Assembly: GCA_043757045.1 (NCBI GenBank)
Contig: JAYVQC010000097.1
Coordinates: 1 to 64,000 of the forward strand
Length of the DNA: 64,000 bases
Reading direction: 5' to 3'
DNA from: JANNGC01 sp043757045
Lineage (GTDB): Bacteria; Verrucomicrobiota; Verrucomicrobiia; Limisphaerales; SIBH01
The notes under the pieces: model-generated
The model's database searches: none
The model's input: only the letters and a program-made list of their open reading frames with translations
Told to the model about the DNA's origin: nothing
Shown: one piece after another, positions 33,830-41,671 of the stretch
Layout of the letters: each line of letters begins with the position of its first letter
How positions within the stretch are numbered: position 1 is the stretch's first letter
Position numbers and translations under genes: made by a program

Positions 33830-35296
33830 GTGCTTGATTCCGTGAACCCAGAGACCGGCTCGTCGTCGGCTGATTTGCGCAAGGGCCGTCGCAAGAAATC
33901 CGCCCACGAGGCGCGCGCCGTCTCGTCCGTGGACCGGCTGCCGCCGCATTCCGTCGAGGCCGAGCAGGGCGTGCTGGGCTGCGTGTTTCTCATGCCGCAC
34001 GAGTGCCTCGGCCTGTGCGTCGAGAAGTTTAAGCAGGGGCCGGATGTGTTTTACGACCTGCGGCACAAGACCATCTACGAGTTACTCATCGAGATGTATG
34101 ACCGCAAGGAGGCCATTGACGTCATCACCGTGCAGCAGCGGTTGAAGGACCGGCAGCAGCTCGAAGCCGTCGGCGGCATCGCCTACCTCGCCACCTTGCC
34201 GGACACCGTGCCGAGCGCGGCGAACCTTTCTTTCTACGTCAACATCGTCCGCGAGAAATACACGCTGCGGAGAATGATCGCCACCTGCACCGACGTGGTG
34301 GCGCGCGTGTACGAACACGAGGGCGAGGTGGACGCGCTGGTGGATGAAATCGAGACGGACATCCTCCGCCTGAGCGAAGAGCGCGTGGAAGTGCAGACGT
34401 TGCTGATCAAGGACGTGGTTCACAAAGCCATCAACCGCCTCGAAGAATACCATGCCAACCAAGGGATGCTCACCGGCCTCAGCACCGGCTTCCCCGACCT
34501 GGACAAGATGACCACCGGGATGCACGGCGGGGAAATGATCGTCATCGCCGCGCGCCCCTCGATGGGTAAGACCTCGCTGGCCATGAACATCGCCGAGGCG
34601 GTGGCCATTGATCAGAAGATGCCGGTGGGCGTCTTCTCGCTGGAAATGAGTTCGGAGTCGCTGGTGTTGCGCATGCTCTGCTCGCGCGCGCGGGTCAACC
34701 TGCGGAACATCCGCGAGGGCTTTTTCTCCGAGCGCGACTTCCCGAAAATCACCAGCGCCGCCGGCAAACTTGCCGCCGCGCCGCTCTACATTGATGACAC
34801 GGCGGGCCTCTCCATCCTGCAATTGCGGGCCAAGGCGCGGCGCATGTGGCAGCAGTATGGCTGCAAGCTTTTCGTCATTGACTACCTCCAACTGCTTCAC
34901 TCTACTGCGCGCCGAGCCGAGAATCGTCAGCAGGAAATCGCGGATATTTCCAACGGTGTGAAGGCCCTGGCCAAGGAACTCAACGTGCCCGTCATCGTGC
35001 TGGCGCAGTTGAATCGCGAGATCGAAAAGGAAAAAAACCGCAAGCCCCGCATGTCGGATTTGCGCGAATCGGGCGCGATTGAACAGGATGCGGACTTGAT
35101 TGGTCTGCTCTACAAGCCGTCCTCCGGGGACGACGATGAGGGGCCGGGCGCCGAGCAGGAATCGGTGGCGGTGAACCTCCTGATCGCAAAGCAGCGCAAC
35201 GGACCGACAGGCGACGTGAACCTCACGTTCCTGAAAACGTACACCCGGTTCGAGAGCGCCGCGAAGATCAGTGCTGACGACAGTTCGGCTGAATAG
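33830..35296 (+). CDS. dnaB: Replicative DNA helicase DnaB
   Basis: 488 residues from GTG 33830 (a GTG four codons later is possible). The N-terminal domain is RLPPHSVEAEQGVLGCVFL...VITVQQRLKDRQQLEAVGGIAYLATL. The RecA-type motor has GLSTGFPDLDKMTTGMHGGEMIVIAARPSMGKTSLAMNIA (Walker A near 240), GVFSLEMSSESLVLRML, LFVIDYLQLL (Walker B), NGVKALAKELNVPVIVLAQLNR and RMSDLRESGAIEQDADLIGLL. It unwinds the replication fork. bamA starts 6 bases downstream. No intein is present. Confidence 0.96.
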   Translation: MLDSVNPETGSSSADLRKGRRKKSAHEARAVSSVDRLPPHSVEAEQGVLGCVFLMPHECLGLCVEKFKQGPDVFYDLRHKTIYELLIEMYDRKEAIDVITVQQRLKDRQQLEAVGGIAYLATLPDTVPSAANLSFYVNIVREKYTLRRMIATCTDVVARVYEHEGEVDALVDEIETDILRLSEERVEVQTLLIKDVVHKAINRLEEYHANQGMLTGLSTGFPDLDKMTTGMHGGEMIVIAARPSMGKTSLAMNIAEAVAIDQKMPVGVFSLEMSSESLVLRMLCSRARVNLRNIREGFFSERDFPKITSAAGKLAAAPLYIDDTAGLSILQLRAKARRMWQQYGCKLFVIDYLQLLHSTARRAENRQQEIADISNGVKALAKELNVPVIVLAQLNREIEKEKNRKPRMSDLRESGAIEQDADLIGLLYKPSSGDDDEGPGAEQESVAVNLLIAKQRNGPTGDVNLTFLKTYTRFESAAKISADDSSAE

Positions 35297-35302
35297 CTGT
35301 AG

Positions 35303-37699
35303 ATGAACAAACTCTTTCGTTACGCGGCGCTCGCGCTTTGGCTCGGCACCGCTGCCATCCTTTCCGCCCAGACTCCTTCCCAGGTGAAGAAGGTCGAGCT
35401 GAAGCAAGTCGGCCCGCAGGAGGTCAGCGAACAGATGATCCGCGCGAACATCCGTGTGCGCCCCGGCGATCCCTACAGCAGTGTGGCGGTCATTGACGAC
35501 ATTCGAAACCTGTACGGCACCGGGCATTTCCTGAACATCCGCACCATCGAGGAGCCTTCGCCCGAAGGTCTCACGCTCACTTACGTACTCGTCGCCAAGC
35601 CACGCGTCACGGACATCCGTTTTGTGGGCAACGCGAAGTACGACAACAAGCAGTTGACCAAGATCATCAAGTCCAAGGTTGGCCAGTTGCTCGACGAGCG
35701 GCAGCTCTTCGCCGACGTGCAGGAGATCAAGAAAAAGTACCAGAACGCCGGACTCCAGCGCACGGAGGTGAAATATATTCTCAATCCCGACGAGAACGCG
35801 GGCCGCGCGACCGTGACCTTCGAGATCGCCGAGACGCCGAAGGTCCGCATCGTGGACGTGGTCTTCGATGGCTCGAACCACTTCACGCAGAAGAAGCTCC
35901 GCAAGCAGATCAAGACCAAGCGCTGGTGGTGGCTCGGCGTCTTCAGCGGCGCGGGCAAGCTGAAGGACGATCAACTGGAAGACGACAAGGACGCGCTCAT
36001 CGAGTTCTACCGCAACCAGGGCTACATTGATTTCGAGTTGAAAGAGGTGAAGCAGGAATACTTCACGCCCACGCGGATGATTCTGCATTTCATCGTCAAC
36101 GAGGGACGGCAGTACAAAGTCGGCGCGGTCGGCCTCAAGGGCGCGGCCATCTTCAGCACCAACACCCTCGCCGAAACGTTGCGGATGAAAGTCGGCGACA
36201 CTTTCACACCCGAAGGGCTCTCGAAGGATCGTGATGCGGTGGAGGATTACTACAGTTCGCGCGGTTACATCGAGACGCGCGTGGTGCCGCGCAAGAACCC
36301 GAACGTGGACACCGGCACGATGGACGTGATTTACGAGATCGCCGAGAGCGAGAAGGTGAAAATCGGGCGCATTGACATCAAGGGCAACGTCCGCACCAAG
36401 GACACCGTCATCCGCCGCGAACTCGCGGTCTCGCCCGGCGAGACCTTTGACATGGTGCGCGTGCGCCGCAGCAAAAACCGTTTGATGCAGACCGGCTTCT
36501 TCGAGCGCGTGGACACGCGGCCCGAGGACTCGGACGTGCCGAACGAGAAGAACCTCGTCGTGGGCGTCGAGGAGAAGAACACCGGGCAGTTCACCGTGGG
36601 CGCAGGCTTCAGTTCCGTCGAGTCGTTCGTCGGCTACGTCGAGGTCTATCAGGGCAACTTTGATTTGTTCAAGTGGCCGACCTTCACGGGCGCGGGGCAG
36701 AAGTTTCGTGCGAAGGTCGCGCTGGGCACGTTGCGGCAGGATTACGAAGTGTCGTTCATCGAGCCGTGGTTCCTCGACCGCAAGCTCTCGCTCGGCGTGG
36801 ATCTTTATTACAAGGAGATTGCCTTCTACAGCGACCTGTATGACCAGCGGCAGGCGGGCGGGAAAGTCAGCCTCACCCGCACGCTGGGCAGCGACTTCCT
36901 GATTGGCAGCATCAGCTACACGCCGGAAATCATCGGCATTCTGAAGGTGGACCGGGATTCGCCGAGTACGATCTTGAACACAGAGGGCAGCTTCTTCCTG
37001 AACCGTTTCGGCGCATCCATCGCCTATGACACGCGCAACAACTCGCTCTTGCCGAACAAGGGCCAGCGCACCGAACTCTCCACGGAACTGACCGGCGGCG
37101 ACGCGAATTTCTACAAGCTGGAGGCGAAGACGGCCTGGTACTTCCCCGGCTTCTTTGAAGGTCACGTTCTCGAAGTCGGACTGAAGGGCGGCGTGGTCGA
37201 GGCGTTGAATGATTTCGGCGACGATGCGGGGGCGTACACTTATTACAAAGAGACCGACCCGATTACCGGAGCAGTGGTCACGAAGCGTGTCCCCAACCTC
37301 AAGCACAACGACGTGCCTTTCTTCGAGCGTTACTTCCTCGGTGGTGCCTACTCGCTGCGCGGCTTCAAGTATCGCGATGTTTCCCCCCAGGAACGCGGGC
37401 GCAACAGCGTGGGTTTCGAGCCGGTCGGCGGCAACAGCTTCTACTTCGCCTACGCGGAATACAGCGTGCCGATCATCGAGTTTCTGCGCGTCGCGACCTT
37501 CTACGACATGGGCAATGTGTTTTACGACTCCTACAAATTCAAAAGCACCTTCGCCTCGGACTTCGGCTTCGGCCTGCGTCTGAACATCCCGCGCCTGGGG
37601 CCGCTGCGATTTGACTACGGCATCCCGCTCCAGGACCCTGACAATCGCGGGGGCGGCGGACGGTTCAACTTCACCGTCGGTTACCAGCGTGAGTTTTAA
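35303..37699 (+). CDS. bamA: Outer membrane protein assembly factor BamA
   Basis: 798 residues. The signal peptide (MNKLFRYAALALWLGTAAILSAQ) is followed by five POTRA domains (~25-430), with repeats such as VTDIRFVGNAKYDNKQLTK, VRIVDVVFDGSNHFTQKKLRKQIK and IGRIDIKGNVRTKDTVIRREL. The C-terminal 16-stranded barrel (~440-798) has RYFLGGAYSLRGFKYRDVSP (the conserved RGF of loop 6) and ends in the aromatic F of FNFTVGYQREF. It folds other outer-membrane barrels. skp follows at once, the usual pairing, though dnaB upstream is unusual. Confidence 0.96.
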   Translation: MNKLFRYAALALWLGTAAILSAQTPSQVKKVELKQVGPQEVSEQMIRANIRVRPGDPYSSVAVIDDIRNLYGTGHFLNIRTIEEPSPEGLTLTYVLVAKPRVTDIRFVGNAKYDNKQLTKIIKSKVGQLLDERQLFADVQEIKKKYQNAGLQRTEVKYILNPDENAGRATVTFEIAETPKVRIVDVVFDGSNHFTQKKLRKQIKTKRWWWLGVFSGAGKLKDDQLEDDKDALIEFYRNQGYIDFELKEVKQEYFTPTRMILHFIVNEGRQYKVGAVGLKGAAIFSTNTLAETLRMKVGDTFTPEGLSKDRDAVEDYYSSRGYIETRVVPRKNPNVDTGTMDVIYEIAESEKVKIGRIDIKGNVRTKDTVIRRELAVSPGETFDMVRVRRSKNRLMQTGFFERVDTRPEDSDVPNEKNLVVGVEEKNTGQFTVGAGFSSVESFVGYVEVYQGNFDLFKWPTFTGAGQKFRAKVALGTLRQDYEVSFIEPWFLDRKLSLGVDLYYKEIAFYSDLYDQRQAGGKVSLTRTLGSDFLIGSISYTPEIIGILKVDRDSPSTILNTEGSFFLNRFGASIAYDTRNNSLLPNKGQRTELSTELTGGDANFYKLEAKTAWYFPGFFEGHVLEVGLKGGVVEALNDFGDDAGAYTYYKETDPITGAVVTKRVPNLKHNDVPFFERYFLGGAYSLRGFKYRDVSPQERGRNSVGFEPVGGNSFYFAYAEYSVPIIEFLRVATFYDMGNVFYDSYKFKSTFASDFGFGLRLNIPRLGPLRFDYGIPLQDPDNRGGGGRFNFTVGYQREF

Positions 37700-37711
37700 T
37701 TTTTGCTGAAC

Positions 37712-38302
37712 ATGAAAAAGACATTGCTCGTATTGACCTCCTGTTTCCTCCTCGCGCTGGGCGCGTCCGCCGCCGAGGCGCAGAAAATCGCCACCATTGA
37801 CCTCCGCAAAGTGTTCGATGGCTTTTGGAAAACCAAACAGGCCGACGCCAAGCTCAAGGAGGACGCCGGTGAACTGGAGAAGGATCGCAAGATCATGGTG
37901 GACCAGTTCCAGAAGAGCGAGGAGCACTATAACAAGACCGTCGAAGGCGTGAAAGACCTCGCCCTCTCGGCCGCCGAGCGCGACAAGCGCAAGAAGGACG
38001 CGGAGAACGAGCTGCTCGGCCTGCGCGACATGGAGGGCCGCATCAAACAGTTCGACAACACCTCGCGCGCGCAGCTCGCCGAGAAGCAGCGCCGCATCCG
38101 CGACAACATCCTGACCGAAATTCGCGAGACCGTGAAGCTCAAGGTCAAGACCGCGAACTACACCATGGTCCTCGACACCGCCGCCGAGACCCCGAACGGC
38201 ACGCCCATTGTCCTCTACACCAACGGCTCCGACGATCTCACCGACGCGGTGTTGAAGGAGCTGAACATCAACGCCCCGGTCACACCGGCGGCGGCGAAGT
38301 AG
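37712..38302 (+). CDS. skp: Skp/OmpH-family periplasmic chaperone
   Basis: 196 residues from ATG 37712. The signal peptide (MKKTLLVLTSCFLLALGASAAEA) precedes QKIATIDLRKVFDGFWKTKQADAKLKEDAGELEKDRK, the OmpH family opening. Two long charged helices (to ~165) form the Skp tentacles, and the closing strand YTMVLDTAAETPNGTPIVLYTNGSDDLTDAVLKELN is typical. It holds unfolded outer-membrane proteins for BamA, encoded 12 bases upstream. Confidence 0.93.
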   Translation: MKKTLLVLTSCFLLALGASAAEAQKIATIDLRKVFDGFWKTKQADAKLKEDAGELEKDRKIMVDQFQKSEEHYNKTVEGVKDLALSAAERDKRKKDAENELLGLRDMEGRIKQFDNTSRAQLAEKQRRIRDNILTEIRETVKLKVKTANYTMVLDTAAETPNGTPIVLYTNGSDDLTDAVLKELNINAPVTPAAAK

Positions 38303-38352
38303 CCTCGCCCTCTGCCACGGGGTGTGATTGGAAGTGGCGGTCCGAGCGCGTG

Positions 38353-38469
38353 GCGTCAGGCATCCTGCCTGACGTAGAGGGCTGGCGTCCCGCCGCCCGG
38401 ATCGAGCGTTGGAAGGTTCTCGCGCCTGGCAAATAGTCCCGCCCAGTTTCCGCCGGGCGGGACGCCTGC
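38353..38469. repeat. Hairpin cluster downstream of skp
   Basis: GCGTCAGGC-ATCCT-GCCTGACGT (38353-38375) is a small hairpin. GGCGTCCCGCCGCCCGG (38384-38400) has an inverted partner CCGGGCGGGACGCC (38453-38466). The 274-base gap to the next gene holds nothing else recognisable. Confidence 0.75.
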
Positions 38470-38576
38470 CGCCACCGGCCCTCCACTTCCCATCGCACCC
38501 GATGCCCAGCGGTCGCTGGAGCCGCGGCATTAGAAATCGGATTGGAAGCGCCGACGCGGGTCGGACATAACACCCC

Positions 38577-40520
38577 ATGCGAATTCTCCTTCTGCTCGCT
38601 GGCGCGTTGGCGTTGCTCCCGCTGCGCGCCGTCGAGTTGACGCGCCTTCTGCAAAACAACCCCGGCCTCGTCGTTGACCTCGGCGTCGGACTCTACGCTT
38701 TTCCACTGCCGATGGACTGGGATGGCGATGGTGATCTCGACCTGCTCGTGGCCTGTCCCGACAAGCATTACCAAGGCGTTTATCTTTTCGAGAATCCGGC
38801 GGGGAAGGGCGTCGCCATGCCGGTGTTCAAAGCGGGGAAACGTCTCGGTCCGGCGGCGGAATACATGACGCTCTCGACGGTGGACGGGAAGCCGCGCCTG
38901 CTCGCGCGGAATCGCGAGTATCCCGATTTTACCAACGGCAATTTCACCACCACGCGAACCATTTATCCGACGAGCCTCCTCGCGAATATCAAGCGCGTGC
39001 GCGGCAACACCTGGCGCTACGCGGACGTGGACGGCGACGGCGCGAGCGACCTGCTCGTGGGCCATGATTCATGGGACGACTTCGGCTGGTTCGGCACGGA
39101 CTGGGCGCGCCAATACAATTCTCGCGGCGCGTGGACCGGCGCGCTGCCGCACGGCTGGTTCTACTGGGTGAAGAACGACGGCACCGACGCCGCGCCGAAG
39201 TTTGGCCGGCCGCAACAACTCCTCGCCGGCGGTCAACCGATGGAAGTCACCGGAGCACCCACGCCGAACCTCGCGGACTTCGACGGCGACGGCGACCTCG
39301 ACCTCATCAGCGGCGAGTTCCTCGACGGCTTCACGTTTTTTGAGAACATCGGCACACGCACGAAACCGGACTTCGCGATTGGTGTGAAGTTGACGCAACT
39401 CGGCCAACCGCTCGTGATGGACCTGCAAATGATTGTGCCGCACGCCGTGGACTGGAACGGCGACCAGCGTGCGGACTTGCTCTGCGGCGACGAGGATGGG
39501 CGCGTCGCGTTCCTCGAAAACACCGGGCGGCGCGTGAACAGCGCGCCGAAATTTCTCCCGCCGCGCTACTTTCAGCAGGAGGCGGACGAGCTGAAGTGCG
39601 GCGCGCTCGCCACGCCCTGCGTCGTTGATTGGGACGGCGACGGCGACGAAGACATCATCAGCGGGAACTCGGCGGGCTGCCTGGAATTTATCGAGAACCT
39701 GAGCGGGCCGCGTGTGGCCGCGCCGAAGTGGGCTGCGCCGAAGAAACTTTTGGCGAACGGCAAAGTGATTCGCATTCAAGCCGGCCCGAACGGTTCGATT
39801 CAGGGACCGATTGAAGCGAAGTGGGGTTACACCGTGCCGTCCGTCGCGGACTGGGACGGCGACGGACTGCCGGACATCGTGATCAATTCCATCTGGGGCC
39901 GCATCGAGTGGTTCAAGAACGTCGGCACGCGCACCGCGCCGAAACTCGCCGCGGCCGAGCGCGTTGAAGTGGATTGGCCATCGGCGCTGCGGACGCCGCC
40001 CAAGCCCGAATGGAATTGGTGGAATCCCAAGGGCCGCGAACTGGTCACGCAATGGCGCACCTCGCCCGTCGCGGTGGACTGGAACGGCGATGGACTCACC
40101 GACCTCGTGATGATGGACCACCAAGGCTGGCTCTGCCTCTGGCCGCGTGAGAAGCGTGGGGACAAGCTCGCGCTGCTGCCCGGCCAGCGCGTCCTGTGTG
40201 ATGAATCGGGCGCACCACTGCGCTTCAACGACAAACCACTCGGCGCGAGCGGACGGCGCAAATTCACCGTGGTGGATTGGGACGGCGACGGGAAACTCGA
40301 CATTCTCGCGGACGGCAAAAACGCCGTCTTCTGGCGTCAGGTCGCGCAACGCGAGGGCAAATGGCTTTTCAAGAACGAAGGCGATCTCGCGAGCGGCGAC
40401 ACGTCCGGCCATTCACCCACGCCCGCGACTGCTGACTGGGACGGCGACGGCAAGCGCGACTTGGTGCTCGGCGCGCAGGAGGGGCATTTCTATTTCCTGA
40501 AGAATCCGCGCAGCCGGTGA
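38577..40520 (+). CDS. Exported FG-GAP/VCBS-repeat protein
   Basis: 647 residues with a signal peptide (MRILLLLAGALALLPLRAVE). At least eight calcium-binding-type repeats are present: MDWDGDGDLDLLVACP, ADVDGDGASDLLVG, ADFDGDGDLDLISGE, VDWNGDQRADLLCGD, VDWDGDGDEDIISGN, ADWDGDGLPDIVINS, VDWNGDGLTDLVMMD, VDWDGDGKLDILAD, ADWDGDGKRDLVLGA. These blades form an integrin-like propeller. No catalytic domain is seen; ligand binding at the cell surface is likely. Confidence 0.9.
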   Translation: MRILLLLAGALALLPLRAVELTRLLQNNPGLVVDLGVGLYAFPLPMDWDGDGDLDLLVACPDKHYQGVYLFENPAGKGVAMPVFKAGKRLGPAAEYMTLSTVDGKPRLLARNREYPDFTNGNFTTTRTIYPTSLLANIKRVRGNTWRYADVDGDGASDLLVGHDSWDDFGWFGTDWARQYNSRGAWTGALPHGWFYWVKNDGTDAAPKFGRPQQLLAGGQPMEVTGAPTPNLADFDGDGDLDLISGEFLDGFTFFENIGTRTKPDFAIGVKLTQLGQPLVMDLQMIVPHAVDWNGDQRADLLCGDEDGRVAFLENTGRRVNSAPKFLPPRYFQQEADELKCGALATPCVVDWDGDGDEDIISGNSAGCLEFIENLSGPRVAAPKWAAPKKLLANGKVIRIQAGPNGSIQGPIEAKWGYTVPSVADWDGDGLPDIVINSIWGRIEWFKNVGTRTAPKLAAAERVEVDWPSALRTPPKPEWNWWNPKGRELVTQWRTSPVAVDWNGDGLTDLVMMDHQGWLCLWPREKRGDKLALLPGQRVLCDESGAPLRFNDKPLGASGRRKFTVVDWDGDGKLDILADGKNAVFWRQVAQREGKWLFKNEGDLASGDTSGHSPTPATADWDGDGKRDLVLGAQEGHFYFLKNPRSR

Positions 40521-40522
40521 AG

Positions 40523-40547
40523 GAGCGCGGGTTTTCAACCCGCAGCA
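40523..40547. repeat. Single hairpin arm (GCGCGGG type)
   Basis: GGAGCGCGGGTTTTCAACCC plus GCAGC, a self-complementary arm of the same class as the element in the CHAT gene (42395-42492). It lies between the FG-GAP gene and the CHAT fragment. Confidence 0.65.
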
Positions 40548-40630
40548 ACGTGCCAGAACAGGAGAGTTTCCTTCGTCAGCAAGCCGACTGGTCGCTGAAC
40601 ATTACTGTAGGTTGAACCCCCGCGCTCCCC

Positions 40631-40922
40631 TCACCGCCACTGCCCCGTGAGCGTGAAGGCCGCCCAGAAGTAGGGGTTGGAGAAATCTTCCTTCGCTCCT
40701 TTTGTGCGCAGCAGCGACAACTGCGCCGCGCGCCAGGCCTCCGCGCGCGGTTCGCCGGCCCGCCAGCGGCGCATGAACTCCGTCATCAAACGGCTCGTCG
40801 CCGCGTCGCTCACTTTCCAATGGCTCGCCAGCACCGTCTCTGCGCCGGCGATGCGGAAGGCGCGGCGCAGCGACATCACGCCCTCGCCGATCTTCACCCC
40901 GCCCGTGCCCGAATTGCACTGC
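40631..40922 (-). pseudogene. Duplicated 3' fragment of the TPR-CHAT gene
   Basis: The reverse strand encodes CNSGTGGVKIGEGVMSL...GQWR, about 97 residues nearly identical to the last part of the CHAT protein (41672-45385), ending in the same stop position. No start codon or upstream domain is attached; the similarity ends just before the position of the catalytic Cys. DNA identity with 41672-41963 is roughly nine tenths by eye. A toxin-antitoxin pair lies between the two copies. Confidence 0.85.
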
Positions 40923-40977
40923 TCCTTGGCCGGAATTTGGATTGGCAATTTAAGTTCCTGCGGGCAAATTTCTGGCC

Positions 40978-41211
40978 ATGAGCACGGTTGTGGAAATTGA
41001 GTCCGCCCTGAAGCAGTTGCCATTACAGGACGCCCAGTCCATCGCGCAGTGGTTGCAGAAATATCTCGACCGCCACCACAGCCCGCCGCCCCCATCTGCC
41101 AGCCCAGCGTCAGTCAAGCTGCCGGACTACGCCGCGCGCCGACGAATGATTTTTGGCGAAAAGGTGCTGCCGAACATGGTCCTGCTGTCCCGTGAAGAGG
41201 AACGCTGGTGA
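40978..41211 (+). CDS. Putative antitoxin (VapB-like position)
   Basis: 77 residues: MSTVVEIESALKQLPLQDAQSIAQWLQKYLDRHH, then a proline-rich hinge and LPDYAARRRMIFGEKVLPN. The N-terminal helical part resembles small antitoxins with an ALKQLP-type start; the tail would wrap the toxin. It overlaps the PIN gene by four bases (GTGA), the usual antitoxin-first order. Confidence 0.75.
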   Translation: MSTVVEIESALKQLPLQDAQSIAQWLQKYLDRHHSPPPPSASPASVKLPDYAARRRMIFGEKVLPNMVLLSREEERW

Positions 41212-41639
41212 CTTACGTCGATACCAGCGTTCTCTTCTCGCTCTACGTCCCGGATGCGAATTCATCCAGAGCCGATGCGTGGCGGCGGGCCAATCCGGTC
41301 CCGATTGATTTCACCGGCTTTCACCGTATTGAACTCCGAAACGCGTTGAGCCTGGCCGTGTTTCAGCAGCGGTTGACGCCCGATGAAACACAGGCGGCGT
41401 GGACACAGGTTCAGGAGGATTTGCAGGCCGGTGTTCTGGTGGCGAAACCGGACCTGTGGGCCAAGCTCGTTCCAGAAGCGGAAGCGTTGGCCGCGCATCA
41501 CACACCGACGCTTGGCACCCGCAGTCTCGACGTTCTCCACGTCGCCGCCGCTTCAGTCATCGGGGCCACGGAGTTTTGCACCTTCGATGTGCGGCAAGGC
41601 AAACTGGCACAATTGGCCGGGATGCTTCTCCGGCCATAA
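41208..41639 (+). CDS. vapC: PIN-domain toxin, VapC family
   Basis: 143 residues from GTG 41208. TYVDTSVLFSLYVPDANS has the first Asp, FHRIELRNALSLAVF the second acidic site (E), and GTRSLDVLHVAAASVIGATEFCTFDVRQGKLA the SLD-xxH and TFD motifs of VapC. The product would be an RNase. Its antitoxin is encoded just upstream. The pair is transcribed against the flanking CHAT sequences. Confidence 0.88.
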   Translation: MTYVDTSVLFSLYVPDANSSRADAWRRANPVPIDFTGFHRIELRNALSLAVFQQRLTPDETQAAWTQVQEDLQAGVLVAKPDLWAKLVPEAEALAAHHTPTLGTRSLDVLHVAAASVIGATEFCTFDVRQGKLAQLAGMLLRP

Positions 41640-41671
41640 ACCCAGGACAATGCCAACGAACTCGGCCCCAC

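Noticed and set aside
34082..38659. A 1525-codon open frame on the reverse strand across dnaB, bamA and skp
   Set aside because: It is opposite three well-supported genes, has no domain-like sequence and is rich in His, Arg and Val, as expected for a shadow of high-GC codon use.
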